From: Typha latifolia
Taxonomy: Eukaryota; Streptophyta; Magnoliopsida; Poales; Typhaceae
Direction of reading: 5' to 3'
DNA: 64,000 nucleotides
Assembly (NCBI GenBank): GCA_019914945.1
Contig: CM034104.1
Coordinates: 11,520,046-11,584,045, forward strand
Shown here piece by piece: positions 40,517 to 50,437 of the stretch. Within the stretch, counting starts at the first letter, position 1; each line of letters opens with the position of its first letter. The notes beneath the pieces were generated by a model that had not been told where the DNA came from, did no database searches, and was given only the letters and a program-made list of their open reading frames with translations. The position numbers and the translations under genes are program-made.

Positions 40517-40850
40517 TATACCAAAGGTGATGCAAGACAACGTCTCGATTACAGAGTTGAGAAGAAATAGGAAAAAATAATCAAACCCATTGAATTCACC
40601 AATTGGGGTGTCGGAATCCACCGACGTTAGAATCTACCGACAAACACTCAATATGCAAAAACTATCAAAATATTCATTAACCCATAAAAGATGATTATAA
40701 ACATTTATATAGGCAAAATAAAGTAAAAGATAAAAGATGAAAATAGCTCTAGAAGGTGGCTAGTCACAATACTCATTAAGCCAAAGGGCCACGGGCGCAG
40801 CTCTTTTGTGCCTACGAGAATAAACGTGACAAAGTGGTATCCCCACCAAC
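40517..40850. mobile_element. Insertion of about 334 bp in the copia 3' LTR
   Basis: The 5' LTR reads ATTTTAGTTAGACTAAA without a break, whereas the 3' LTR is interrupted between ATTTTAG (ending 40516) and TTAGACTAAA (from 40851). The inserted sequence has ACCGACGTTAGAATCTACCGAC and looks like a fragment of another retroelement LTR. I found no target duplication. Confidence 0.65.
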
Positions 40851-40963
40851 TTAGACTAAACCAATTGTGATTTAGTTGACCTATTATCTAGCCAAGTTGT
40901 TGAGAATTGTTAGGATATTATTTCTAACAACTGTATATGTAAGGGATCAAATTACACAGCATC

Positions 40964-41518
40964 ACGCCTCATTTGCTCGACCTCATCCATAGCAAGCCCT
41001 CATCCGTGGCTTGCCACCTCTATCGCGCATCACGCCTTGCTCCCTTGAACCGTCGACGTAGCGACCGACATGGGCATGCATGTGCTCGGTGGGAGAGGAG
41101 AATAATGTGTTTAGAAAGGGGATTAGGGCAGAGGGAAATGAAGGACTTTTAAAAAAATTAAAAAATTTAATATTAATTAAGCCACTTAATTATTCTATCA
41201 TTATAAGTGGAGGGGTAATTTGGTCAATTTATCGATTGCATCAGCGACGTCATAGGGTCTAAGATTAACAAATTCAGAAAAATAAAACAATTAATAAATT
41301 CAGAAATTACATCAATTAGCAAATTCAGAAAAATAGATTAACAAAACAATTGACAAATTCAGAAATTACATCAATTAATAAATTCAGAAAAATAAAAATT
41401 GATTTCAGAAATTACATCAATTAAACCGTTGTAAGATTAAATTTTCTGCACTAAACGTAAATGAAATTTTTTATTCATATGCTCCAACTATAGAACGCAC
41501 ATCACCACCAGTTTGATG
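40964..41518. other. Spacer with short tandem-like repeats, 3' of the intact NLR
   Basis: From 41265 to 41430 the words AAATTCAGAAAAATA and TTCAGAAATTACATCAATTA alternate in three imperfect rounds with uneven spacing (about 45-60 bp). No gene is visible. The unit may belong to the sequence that replaced the 3' end of the neighbouring NLR. Confidence 0.6.
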
Positions 41519-44047
41519 CTATAAATCTAACCATAGCTGCAGGGGCCGCACTAAATATTGCCCTGCTTTTAGACGTTGGTATTTTGATTTGATCCATGGT
41601 CCAATTCCGCGAGGCATATGGTTTAATGACGAGCATTCTTGGAGGTCTAGTGTTTCCAAGTTCGTAAAGTTGCTCAAAGTTCTAGGCGGCACACCAAATG
41701 TACAACCAATACGGATTAAATTCCGTAGGTTCTGAAGATTGCCAATTGATTCAGGTAATTCTCTAAGTCCGGAACAGTTTGAGAGGTCTAGAAGTTGTAG
41801 ATTCTGAAGATTGCAAATAGACTCAGGTAATTTGTTAAGTCTAGGACAGTCCGAGAGATCTAGAAGTTTCAAGTGCCCAAGGTTTCCGATGGATCCGTCC
41901 AATGTTTGAAGACTAGAACAACCACCCAGTTTTAAGGAACATAAATTGTTAAGCATCCCAATGGATTTAGGCAGTTGTTGAAGTTGGCAACAACCTGATA
42001 TATCAAGGTAAAGCAATCTACGGAGGTCTCCAATAGAAGGGGGAAGAGTGGAGATATTCAAACAACCTGAAAGGTTTAAAAAATACAAGCTTTGGAGCTT
42101 ACCAATGGTAGAGGGCAGTTTGTTGATTCGGCAGTCTTGGAGGTTCAAAATCTCCAGGTTCCGGAGGGTCACAATTGGGTTTATACTTTGAATTGTACAG
42201 TGTGAAGCGTCTAGGTACCTCAGTTTCTTCAACTCGCTTATTGAGATTGGTAGCTTATCAATACTGAAACATCCACTCAAATCCAAGACACGGACACATC
42301 TAGTCCGTGAGAAGGCACGGCCAGGAAGAGAAGGTAATGAACATCCTCGGAAGTGCAGTGCTCTTGCCTTCTCAGGTAAAGCATTTTGAAGCTCTGATGG
42401 GTTCTCATATCCGAGGAGTGAAGCATAGCGACACTCTTTGACATCACTCGTGGTCCCCATTCCTGCCGCTATAGCTAACACATCATTGCCGGCAATGGAT
42501 CGTGCAAGGTCGTAAACCAAGTCATGCATCCTGTAGGTTACTCTTTTAGTTTCCTCATGATTATACTTTTTCTTGTCTTGAAGAAATGCTATTGATAGCA
42601 GGTAATTGACATAATCTTCACCAGTCTCGAACGATAGCAGATAGTTGACATAATTTTCACCAATCTCTAATGACCTTCTCTCGCTTTGTGACTGGATAAA
42701 TCCTTGAGCGAACCATTGCTGGATCAGCTTATCCTTGTCTAGCTCAAAGGATTTAGGATATATGGAGCAGTAAAGGAAGCAGAGTTTTAGAGGAGACGGC
42801 ATGCACTGATAGCTTACCTTTAATGAAGCCAAGATTTCATTCTCAGATGGTTGCCTATTCTCATATTGTTGCTGAATCTCCCAGATTCCATGGTCTCTCA
42901 CGTTCTTCCATGTCTCCTCCCCACTCGCTCGACCAAGCGTGCCACCGAGAGCATTCGCCGCCAAGGGTACACCTCCACATTTCTTGACGATCTCCTTCCC
43001 TATCTGTACGAGAGTTGACCTTCTCGGTACACCACCTGACCCAAATGCCCTTCGCTCGAACAGCTTCCAGCAATCATCATCTGATAGATACTTCAAACTA
43101 TGCGGGCTTTCAGTGTCGCTCATCATCAAAGCAACTTGTAGACTGCGGGTGGTCACTAGAATTCTGCTCCCGCTGTTGCCACCTCGTAGCATCAACTTCA
43201 AATTCTTCCATCTCTCCTTATCTTCATTCCACACATCATCTAACACGAGCAGATATCTCTTACCACGCAGCAAATTTTTGATGCATTTACTGATGGACTG
43301 TAAGTCATCAGAATTGCAGCTCTGTGCGGGTCCTGATGATATAATAGTTTTTGCTAATTTTTCCACATCAAATTCCATAGCATGAACCCATATATTTAGA
43401 TCAAAGACGCCCATACTAGCATCATTAAAGACCAATTGGGCGAGTGTCGTCTTCCCCAGACCCCCGATGCCGACTATGGAAATGACGGAGAAATTAGTAT
43501 TGCTATTTGTGGCCAGCAACTTCCTTATTATCTCCTTCTTCTCTTCTTCCCTCCCGAATACCTCGGTTTCGTCAACTTCTGAGAAGGTCCTGCGCATCCT
43601 AATCTCTTCTTGCTTATCAGTGACGCTTTCCACCTTCAAAGAGTGCTTGTTCTTCTCTTCTGCAATCTTTTGTAATCGCTCTCTCATCTTCTTCATCTTG
43701 TGAGCCATGCTGTGACGAGAGATGAGCGGATTGGAGGTGGAGAAGAACCGGTTCACCTTCCTGAGCGCGCTGACCGCTGGTTCCTTATGGATGACGAAAT
43801 CGTTGAGCATGTCCTCGATGTCATATGCCGCAGCTTTGAGCCTCTTCAGCCAGAGGAGCACCGCCTCATCCTTCATCGATCTCCTCTCGGCATCCTTTAA
43901 GACGGCTTCAAGTGCGGCGAGGGTGCTCTTAATGTCTTCCAAATCTTGCTTGAAGTTCCAAAGCAGTCCAAGCTCATCCCACAGACCGGAGCTTAACTTG
44001 CTGGTTAACACCCTCACAAGGATGAATGCAAATTGCACTCCGGCCAT
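41519..44047 (-). CDS. CC-NB-ARC-LRR disease-resistance protein (RGA type), C-terminally short
   Basis: An intracellular immune receptor of 842 aa in one exon; the first true ATG is at 44047. Order: Rx-type coiled coil (1-150, with the EDVID-like YDIEDMLND), NB-ARC with P-loop GIGGLGKTT, kinase 2 LLVLDDVWNED, RNBS-B GSRILVTTR, GLPL as CGGVPLAANALGG, RNBS-D CFLYCSIYPKSFELDKDKLIQQW and MHD as YRMHDLVYDLA, then ten or so LRRs. ADP/ATP switching and the conserved MHD suggest a competent switch. The LRR stops after HMPRGIG and is followed by about 27 residues of unrelated sequence ending LQLWLDL. The broken sister gene continues at the matching point with further LRR sequence (GCNITELEHLNLLTGDLEI), so this copy has lost its distal LRRs. 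Relatives are usually 1,000-1,300 aa. A duplicated GENYVNYLLSFETGEDYVNYLLS stretch precedes the MHD. Function may be altered or lost. Confidence 0.93.
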   Translation of the reverse strand: MAGVQFAFILVRVLTSKLSSGLWDELGLLWNFKQDLEDIKSTLAALEAVLKDAERRSMKDEAVLLWLKRLKAAAYDIEDMLNDFVIHKEPAVSALRKVNRFFSTSNPLISRHSMAHKMKKMRERLQKIAEEKNKHSLKVESVTDKQEEIRMRRTFSEVDETEVFGREEEKKEIIRKLLATNSNTNFSVISIVGIGGLGKTTLAQLVFNDASMGVFDLNIWVHAMEFDVEKLAKTIISSGPAQSCNSDDLQSISKCIKNLLRGKRYLLVLDDVWNEDKERWKNLKLMLRGGNSGSRILVTTRSLQVALMMSDTESPHSLKYLSDDDCWKLFERRAFGSGGVPRRSTLVQIGKEIVKKCGGVPLAANALGGTLGRASGEETWKNVRDHGIWEIQQQYENRQPSENEILASLKVSYQCMPSPLKLCFLYCSIYPKSFELDKDKLIQQWFAQGFIQSQSERRSLEIGENYVNYLLSFETGEDYVNYLLSIAFLQDKKKYNHEETKRVTYRMHDLVYDLARSIAGNDVLAIAAGMGTTSDVKECRYASLLGYENPSELQNALPEKARALHFRGCSLPSLPGRAFSRTRCVRVLDLSGCFSIDKLPISISELKKLRYLDASHCTIQSINPIVTLRNLEILNLQDCRINKLPSTIGKLQSLYFLNLSGCLNISTLPPSIGDLRRLLYLDISGCCQLQQLPKSIGMLNNLCSLKLGGCSSLQTLDGSIGNLGHLKLLDLSDCPRLNKLPESICNLQNLQLLDLSNCSGLRELPESIGNLQNLRNLIRIGCTFGVPPRTLSNFTNLETLDLQECSSLNHMPRGIGPWIKSKYQRLKAGQYLVRPLQLWLDL

Positions 44048-44221
44048 CGTCAACTCTCACAGAGAACTCAGAAGTGGAAAGGAAGGGATTAGTTTGGATT
44101 GGACGGCAAAGAGATGAATGAATCGCAGTAGCTGTGGTAAGCCCATAAGTTTTTTGGGTTCCCATTTTCTAATTAAACTATGGTCGTAGTTTCTTGGACG
44201 ACTAGCGAACCAACGAGAGCA

Positions 44222-44271
44222 CCCTCCCTCTTAATTAATGAGATTTGTGGTGCAAATTGCTTATTAATTAA

Positions 44272-44317
<46 letters not shown>
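44222..44317 (-). repeat. Duplicated NLR upstream segment, copy 2, with (AT)n
   Basis: Matches 38619-38690 in upstream position relative to the second NLR. It runs into an AT tract at about 44273-44317, where the other copy has a CT/AT tract. Confidence 0.85.
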
Positions 44318-44321
<4 letters not shown>

Positions 44322-45409
44322 ATAGTAAGCTACATGCATGATTCCTATTATTTAATTTCCATGAAACAAAGTCCAGCTCTTGGAATCAATTTCTTGTTTC
44401 TTACCATCAGTGGAAATGTCCAAAGCAAAACAAGGAAAAGCCCTGTTGTAAACATCATAGTGTTCATCTCCGTAATCCTATACCAACGAATCCTTCCGGT
44501 TAAAATAGGGATGGAACCGTACTCTAAATGGGTTCTATTCCACATTTATTTTTGTGCTGGTTTTCATACATTAGGAATTCATTATTTACAGTTTGTAGCC
44601 AAATACCACCTAAAGTTAGTGTAATTAATATTAGGGTTAATATTACTATAATATTAACAATACCATGGATGGATAACAGATTCACTGTTCCTGTTTTCTT
44701 ATTCCAACTTAGAGTTGGAATAAGAAAGAGGAGACTTAATTAACCATATTTAATTTATTATAGATATTTTTAACAAATCACCAATAATTGCACCCTTTCA
44801 AGGATATCAGAGTGTTTTTGATATTTGACCTTAATCATCCTTCTTATTTTATATTTTAATAATAAAATACCTCTTTAGTTGTTGCCAACCAGATATAAAA
44901 AATATATAATTAAGGATAGTTCTTCTCTAATCTATAGATAAAAAAAATAAGTATAATATTATTTGTTGAATCACCACCTTGTTCTTCGATGTGGAGCCAA
45001 CTCGACGTCTCGGTGTGTAGGACTCCTCTTATAAGATGCCACGTTTCAAGTGGGCATTGCATGAGAAATCTATTCCTCCACGTAATCTACCTAGAGCAAA
45101 ACTTATTTCTCTTCTTGTTGGGTGACAGACCGATGTGTTGATGGAGGACGTGTGAGGGATTTTATCTCTTCTTGATTTCTACCCAGTGAATTTTGCACAT
45201 CAATGGCGTTATCCAATACATTCTCCGTGAAATGGAACAACAGCTTGAAGAATAATTTGGAGGGTCTTACCAAGTAGATCATTGATTGTATTATAAAACT
45301 CATTTCTGCAATCTCATTCCTTGAATGAAAGAGAACATAGCTGCTTATTTAGTCCTCAACTTACACCGATTGTGTCTGAATTCAACAAAGAAAACAGTAA
45401 CCAAACAGT
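44318..45409. other. Spacer between NLR and bromodomain gene
   Basis: AT-rich sequence without a recognisable gene. A short palindrome TATTCCAACTTAGAGTTGGAATA lies at 44700-44722 and could form a hairpin. The last few hundred bases probably include the bromodomain gene's 3' UTR. Confidence 0.45.
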
Positions 45410-48400
45410 TCAAGCTCTACTCTGAGTTGCTAAAACATTCTGAGCATTCACCTTAAATGGCTGGAGAGATCTAGCATACTGAACGAAGCCTAAACGACTC
45501 GAAATTGATCCCTTTGAAGACTGGATTTGTGAGGATTCTGGATCACCCCTACCTTGTTCTTCCCAAGATCTTGTTTTGCTGAGTTTTGGATTCCAAAACG
45601 GCAAATCATACATTGCATTTTGTCTAAGCTTCTCCAACTTCAGAGGATGCTGCACTTGGTTTCCTGAGCTAAAACCATCAGAGCTTGATCTAGCTACAAC
45701 TGTTGTCTCAATCTCATCACCACTAAGAAGTGATAGATAGCTTTGATCAGGCCTACTTGCTATGTTTGAGTTTGATAACAAGATGCTATTGCTTCTCTCC
45801 AGGACTTCTGGTGTTCCTATCACAGAGAATAATCTAAGTAGCTCATCAGTCTCTAGCTTGCAGTTTGGACTCGGACTAGTGTTAGAGACCAGTGTACCAT
45901 CGGTACGAAGGCAAGTAACATCCTTGACAATTTTGTTATCACTGAAATTTTGGCAGTAGAGATTCCTATAATATCGGTTACGAAGCGGAAGAAAACTCGA
46001 CGTTGCATAATTAGTAGCCAAGGATTGCATTTTGATCCTTTCGTTGTACTCTTCACATTTTCTTTCTGCTACCGTCTTAGCTTCTTTTCCTGCATTCTTT
46101 ACGAAATGCCGCAAGCTCTCTTGAAAACTCAGAGCACACCTATTCTGAAATAAGAATGTAATGGGTGAGATAGTATGAGATATATATTAAGAATAAGTAT
46201 GGTTGCTGAAATAGTTTAGAGTACTGAAGATATGCAGGCATTTTCCTGGAGAACTGGCAATTTTGCCATTTCCTATGAAAGAAATTTTAAAAAAAAAGAG
46301 AAAAGATATGATGAAAGCATGCTTTGTTACACTAGTTTGTGGAATTGATTATGAGTCCTTCCAACAGTCTGACACTTCCTCAATAGAAACATAACGAAAA
46401 ACACTGCAGTTTGGATTTGGACCTTGTGTGAGTTTTCACCCTCTTGCAAGTTGCAACATTTCAATTCTTAAATTTTATTACAGTTTAATAACTTTTTTTT
46501 TTCCAAAGAACATAGTTTAGAAGAGAACAACTAATGCACCATTTGCATCAGCTGCATTCATACCATGTACTAGGAATGATTCTGCTATTAGTATTAGCTT
46601 TTTCAGATAATGGCTCCCAACTAGGTGCTTTATGCTTTTAATCAATAGTAAATTTCTTATCAACAACATTGTATTGCAAACACTATAATCAACACTATCT
46701 TATTCAGAATATGAGGCACAAAGAATTACATGGACAAGCTGCTTGTGTTGCTTGGAAAGTATTGGAAGAATTGGACAATTTGAATCACTTTCAGCCTTGT
46801 AAGTGTATCTTCGCTGTTCGATACAGGGTTGTGAGCATCCTAAATGATCTGCCAGAGGTTAATACTAAGTTAAGTAGGCAAGGAAACAAAAATATTTCTA
46901 CATATCAGTACTATTTATCTTTTTTAAATATATATATCAGCACTAAGAATTCTCCATTACCTTGGTTAGCTCGAAAACTTGGATCGGAAATGGACTGCAG
47001 ATTTCTAATAAAGCTTAACTTATCATGCAATGACTGTCCTCTTCCATCCTGTATTATATTCTTAGACAAAGTGGGTTGTTTAATATCAGTATGAATCTTA
47101 CGACGCACATTACGTTGTGGTTGAGTAGCATAACTGGATGGGCCAGCATTTCGTACTGCTCTTCTTCGACGACTGAAATATTTTTGATGCCAAGCTGAAA
47201 GTTCCAATTCAGAGTACGTTCGATTTTCTTTTAAGGATTGGAAAACCTGCTTTGCTTGATCTTGGAAACACAGTGCCTATAAACATAAGATTTCTATTTT
47301 TATTGTCAAAGGAAAAAAAAATTTGCATGCTAAGTAGTAAGTAGATCAAGAATGATTGGAGTGTAATCAGTTATAGTAAACAGATTCTACCAAGTGTACC
47401 TCTCTATATTTTATAGTATCTCTGTCATTTGTAGCCATTGCCTTGAGAAATACCATATAAACATCACTCTACGATATGAACATATTAAAAACAATTATGC
47501 GAACAGCTAAAAAGAAGTTTGAAATGAAATATAATGCAGAATAGTAGAAAATTTGAGTGAAATAATAGTCAGAGAGAAAAAAAAATCAAAAGATGGAGAT
47601 CAAACCTCGAATTGTTCCAATGTCTTATACATTCCGTCCTTGTGTTTTTGTCTTAAGGTTGCAAAGTCACCAGGTCTGTTGACTCTCTCTGAGTAATCAT
47701 TTATCTGGAAAAATAGGATATCTCAATCTTAATATCAAGTTAAAAAGACTACAGGATTCAAGCTGTGATATCACATACCTGAATGTCGTCAGGCATTGTG
47801 AACAACTCATTTGTATCTTTCCTGCAACACAAAAAAGAGATATATGTGATTTTGATTATCAACATTTTAATTATTTCATTTTAAGTCGAGATAACTAGTT
47901 GATACTACAACTATGGCAGTTCAGAATCTTGAGATAGCTACTAATTACATAGAACTTACAGTTCCAACACATCAAGAATGTATTCAATGATTTGATTTGC
48001 AGAGGGATTGCTCGAAAAGTTACCTTATGAAAGAAAATTAATTCAAATCATTGTAGAGCTCATGAAATAGTGAATGCAAGAACATCACCATGTGGTTTTA
48101 CTTTCTTGATGACAAATAACATACCATTATCACTTGAACCAACTTCTTGTGTACAATAGGCTTCCTGCAGACATTACCATCCTTATAGATACTTGATCAA
48201 ATAGGAAAAATGGGGTGTGAGATATTTAGAAAAGAATTTTGCATAAGAGACTACCTGATTGGCTTCTCTAACCTTCTTTCTTCTACCTCGCTTTCGCACG
48301 GTTGGTATGCCATTTTCAAGTTCCTGCCAAGTATCCATTTGCAGCATATCATATGCAACCTTCTCATCTTTCTTCTCTTGGAGTGCCAATAATCTCGCAC

Positions 48401-48764
48401 TTCGCCGTTTCCCTCCCTGAGTTGCTTCCCTATACTTTTTCCTCCTCCAAGAGAGAAAATAGAATAGCACCATGATCACTAAGTTAATTGGAAATGCTGG
48501 CAGTCTAGCTAAGAGAAAAACCTTCTATCTTATTTTTCTTCTAATTACTAGCAGCAATTAGTAATACTGCCCATACATCAAAATTTTGTTGAGACTAAAT
48601 TGGCAAACAAGCATTATTATGTGCTTCTTGCAGTGAACCAATCGCAAAGAAAAAGAGCACTTCAGAAATTTTCAGTAAGAAAGTCTAAAGCCTTAAGCAA
48701 ATGTGTTATAGTAGAGTCATTTGAGTATAAAATGAATTAAAAGATTATACCTTAGAGACACCAT
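45410..48764 (-). CDS. Bromodomain-containing protein (plant BRD7/9-like)
   Basis: Ten exons, 48764..48751, 48444..48255, 48164..48125, 48023..47960, 47821..47779, 47704..47606, 47468..47400, 47276..46961, 46442..46423 (tentative) and 46144..45410, give 529 aa. The N-terminus is very basic (MVSLRRKKYREA, KRGRRKKVRE), suggesting nuclear location. The bromodomain follows: helix Z IIEYILDVLE, ZA loop LFTMPDDIQINDYSERVNRPGDF with TLRQK, helix B FESDVYMVFLKAMATND and helix C YREALCFQDQAKQVF. The acetyl-lysine-binding Asn is present, in ATN where most have YN. Plant relatives are subunits of SWI/SNF (BAS) remodelers that read acetylated histones. The C-terminal 240 residues are unrecognised and Ser-rich. 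Without the 20-nt exon, the strong donor at 46960 would be out of frame with the last exon. Confidence 0.85.
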
Positions 48765-50437
48765 TGCAGAAGCCTCTTAATGATCTTGTAAGTTTACTAT
48801 TGCAGATAGATGACTTTGACCCAATAAAAAAACACACATATACACACACAAATAGAGCTTAATCCATGAGTATGGATAAGAATGGAGACAGGAATGCTTC
48901 AGCTTATATTATGGTTGGTGGTGTCAGCTAAATAAAGTGATTATATGTAATGTCTTTAATCTTACCACAAAAGGGAAGTATTTATAATTAGTTGCACTTA
49001 TAATGTAAAGGATCTTAATGGACTTTAAAATTTAATATAAAAGTTCAAGGTATGCTGTCATATATTTGAATTTGGTAATCTTAATTTAATGACAGTTCAT
49101 CATAGGAAGGTCTAATTAGGTGGCTCCACCATATATTTTGCAGTTAAGCATCACATTTTTATCAAATGTTAGGGTGGATTACTTGAAACATCCAACTTAA
49201 TGAAATTATTACTATAATTGTATTCGGATTAACTCTAGGTGATTATCTACTTATTTACGAGTAGCAAACTTGGAATATAAAATTAAAGTACATGACAAAT
49301 TAAGTTGTTAAAATACATCTCACAGTTCACTGATTACCATATTTCACAATATCTGGATGTAAGACTATCAAATAACAATTAATTACTTCATTATGAGTTT
49401 AATATTTCCTTTCGTTATAGCCTAAATCTTTTTTTGTTCCTTTGGAAAATGTTGCAGACCTCTTCAGTAGTTACTATAACATCATCCCAATAAATAATAC
49501 CATTTACGTCGTCTGATAAATGCTAATTTTTCTTTAATTCTATTCTTTTAGGACAACAGTAAAATTGGTCAGAGTGTGCAATCCCATTGGCAACGTCCCT
49601 CCTCTGGTGGTCCACCATAAATTTCCTGAATATTTTGAGGTATGATAGATACTATGGTGTAAGTGATCATAAAATTTGAGCTAATCCTCAATTTTAAATT
49701 AAATTACCTTTAACAAGCATAGCCCAAATAAATTAAGCTGTCAAGAACTACCACTCTGTAATCTTTGAGGAAGACTGAAATCATAAAACCATAGGACGAC
49801 TTCAACGCAGAGAGATAAGATAATAACGGTTCCAAGAACAAGGTACATATGGCACAATAAATAAACATCATTTCTCGCCGAAAATAAAAGAAAAAAGAAA
49901 AAAGAAAAATAATAACAACCATAAGCCATATGTATTATAATTTTGGTCCTACTAAAATCCATCTTCTCATGCATTACATTACACGAGAAATCCTACTCGG
50001 TAGCATCTGAAAGTACATTATCAAAGTTGCAAGATACCTTCCAGATTGCTAAAAAAAGTGGACAAGGGAAATCAACAACCTTACATATTATCCCAAGCGC
50101 AGGGCCGGAGTAAAGAAAAAATTGAAATAAAATTCACACAGTATTGTTGGGCTTCGAACAACTTATGGCAGCTTCAGGTATATTACATAGCCAGGAAAGA
50201 ACACTGGGCTCATATTATTCTGGTTATCATACAAAAGAAATTTCTAGTTTCACTTGTTTTTCTGTGTGGAAGCTCCACTTGTATGACTGGAGAAATAATT
50301 ATCACCCCTAAATATACAGGATGTCATATGGTTTTGAAACCTCCTCTCCTTCAATGAGATGATCCTAATTTTTTTGACTAAGCAGATAATTTGAAAAAAA
50401 AAACCAATAAGAGGGAGAAAAAGAGAGCATCAAAATC
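48765..50437. other. Promoter side of the bromodomain gene and spacer
   Basis: AT-rich sequence. The first few hundred bases should hold the bromodomain promoter and leader. A plus-strand segment at 49554-49641 is bounded by TTTTAG and GTATGA and looks exon-like, but no partner exon exists nearby. The end adjoins the 3' UTR of the ABC transporter. Confidence 0.45.

Larger units (their letters stand above)
38833..40963 (+). mobile_element. Decayed Ty1/copia retrotransposon between the two NLR copies
   Basis: The 5' LTR (start near 38833) ends at 39022 and is followed directly by a primer-binding site TGGTATTAGAGC (39023-39034), nearly complementary to initiator tRNA-Met. Downstream are remnants of the gag N-terminal domain (LSPNSSMEI, NKLGFIDH), a degenerate zinc-knuckle segment, and the end of the pol RNase H domain (40172-40432, with [20 protein letters not shown] and [10 protein letters not shown]). 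A polypurine tract AAGGGGG at 40452-40458 precedes the 3' LTR, which starts TGTTAAAAATTAG at 40459. Protease, integrase and most of reverse transcriptase are missing. The 3' LTR is split by an insertion and loses its last bases after about 40963. The element is non-autonomous and inactive. Confidence 0.9.

Noticed and set aside
44051..44053. Upstream TTG as the start of the intact NLR
   Set aside because: The in-frame ATG two codons later (44047) matches the MAGVQFAF-type start expected for this family.
46669..47094. Plus-strand ORF of 141 codons
   Set aside because: It overlaps the well-supported minus-strand exon 46961-47276 of the bromodomain gene and has no family resemblance.
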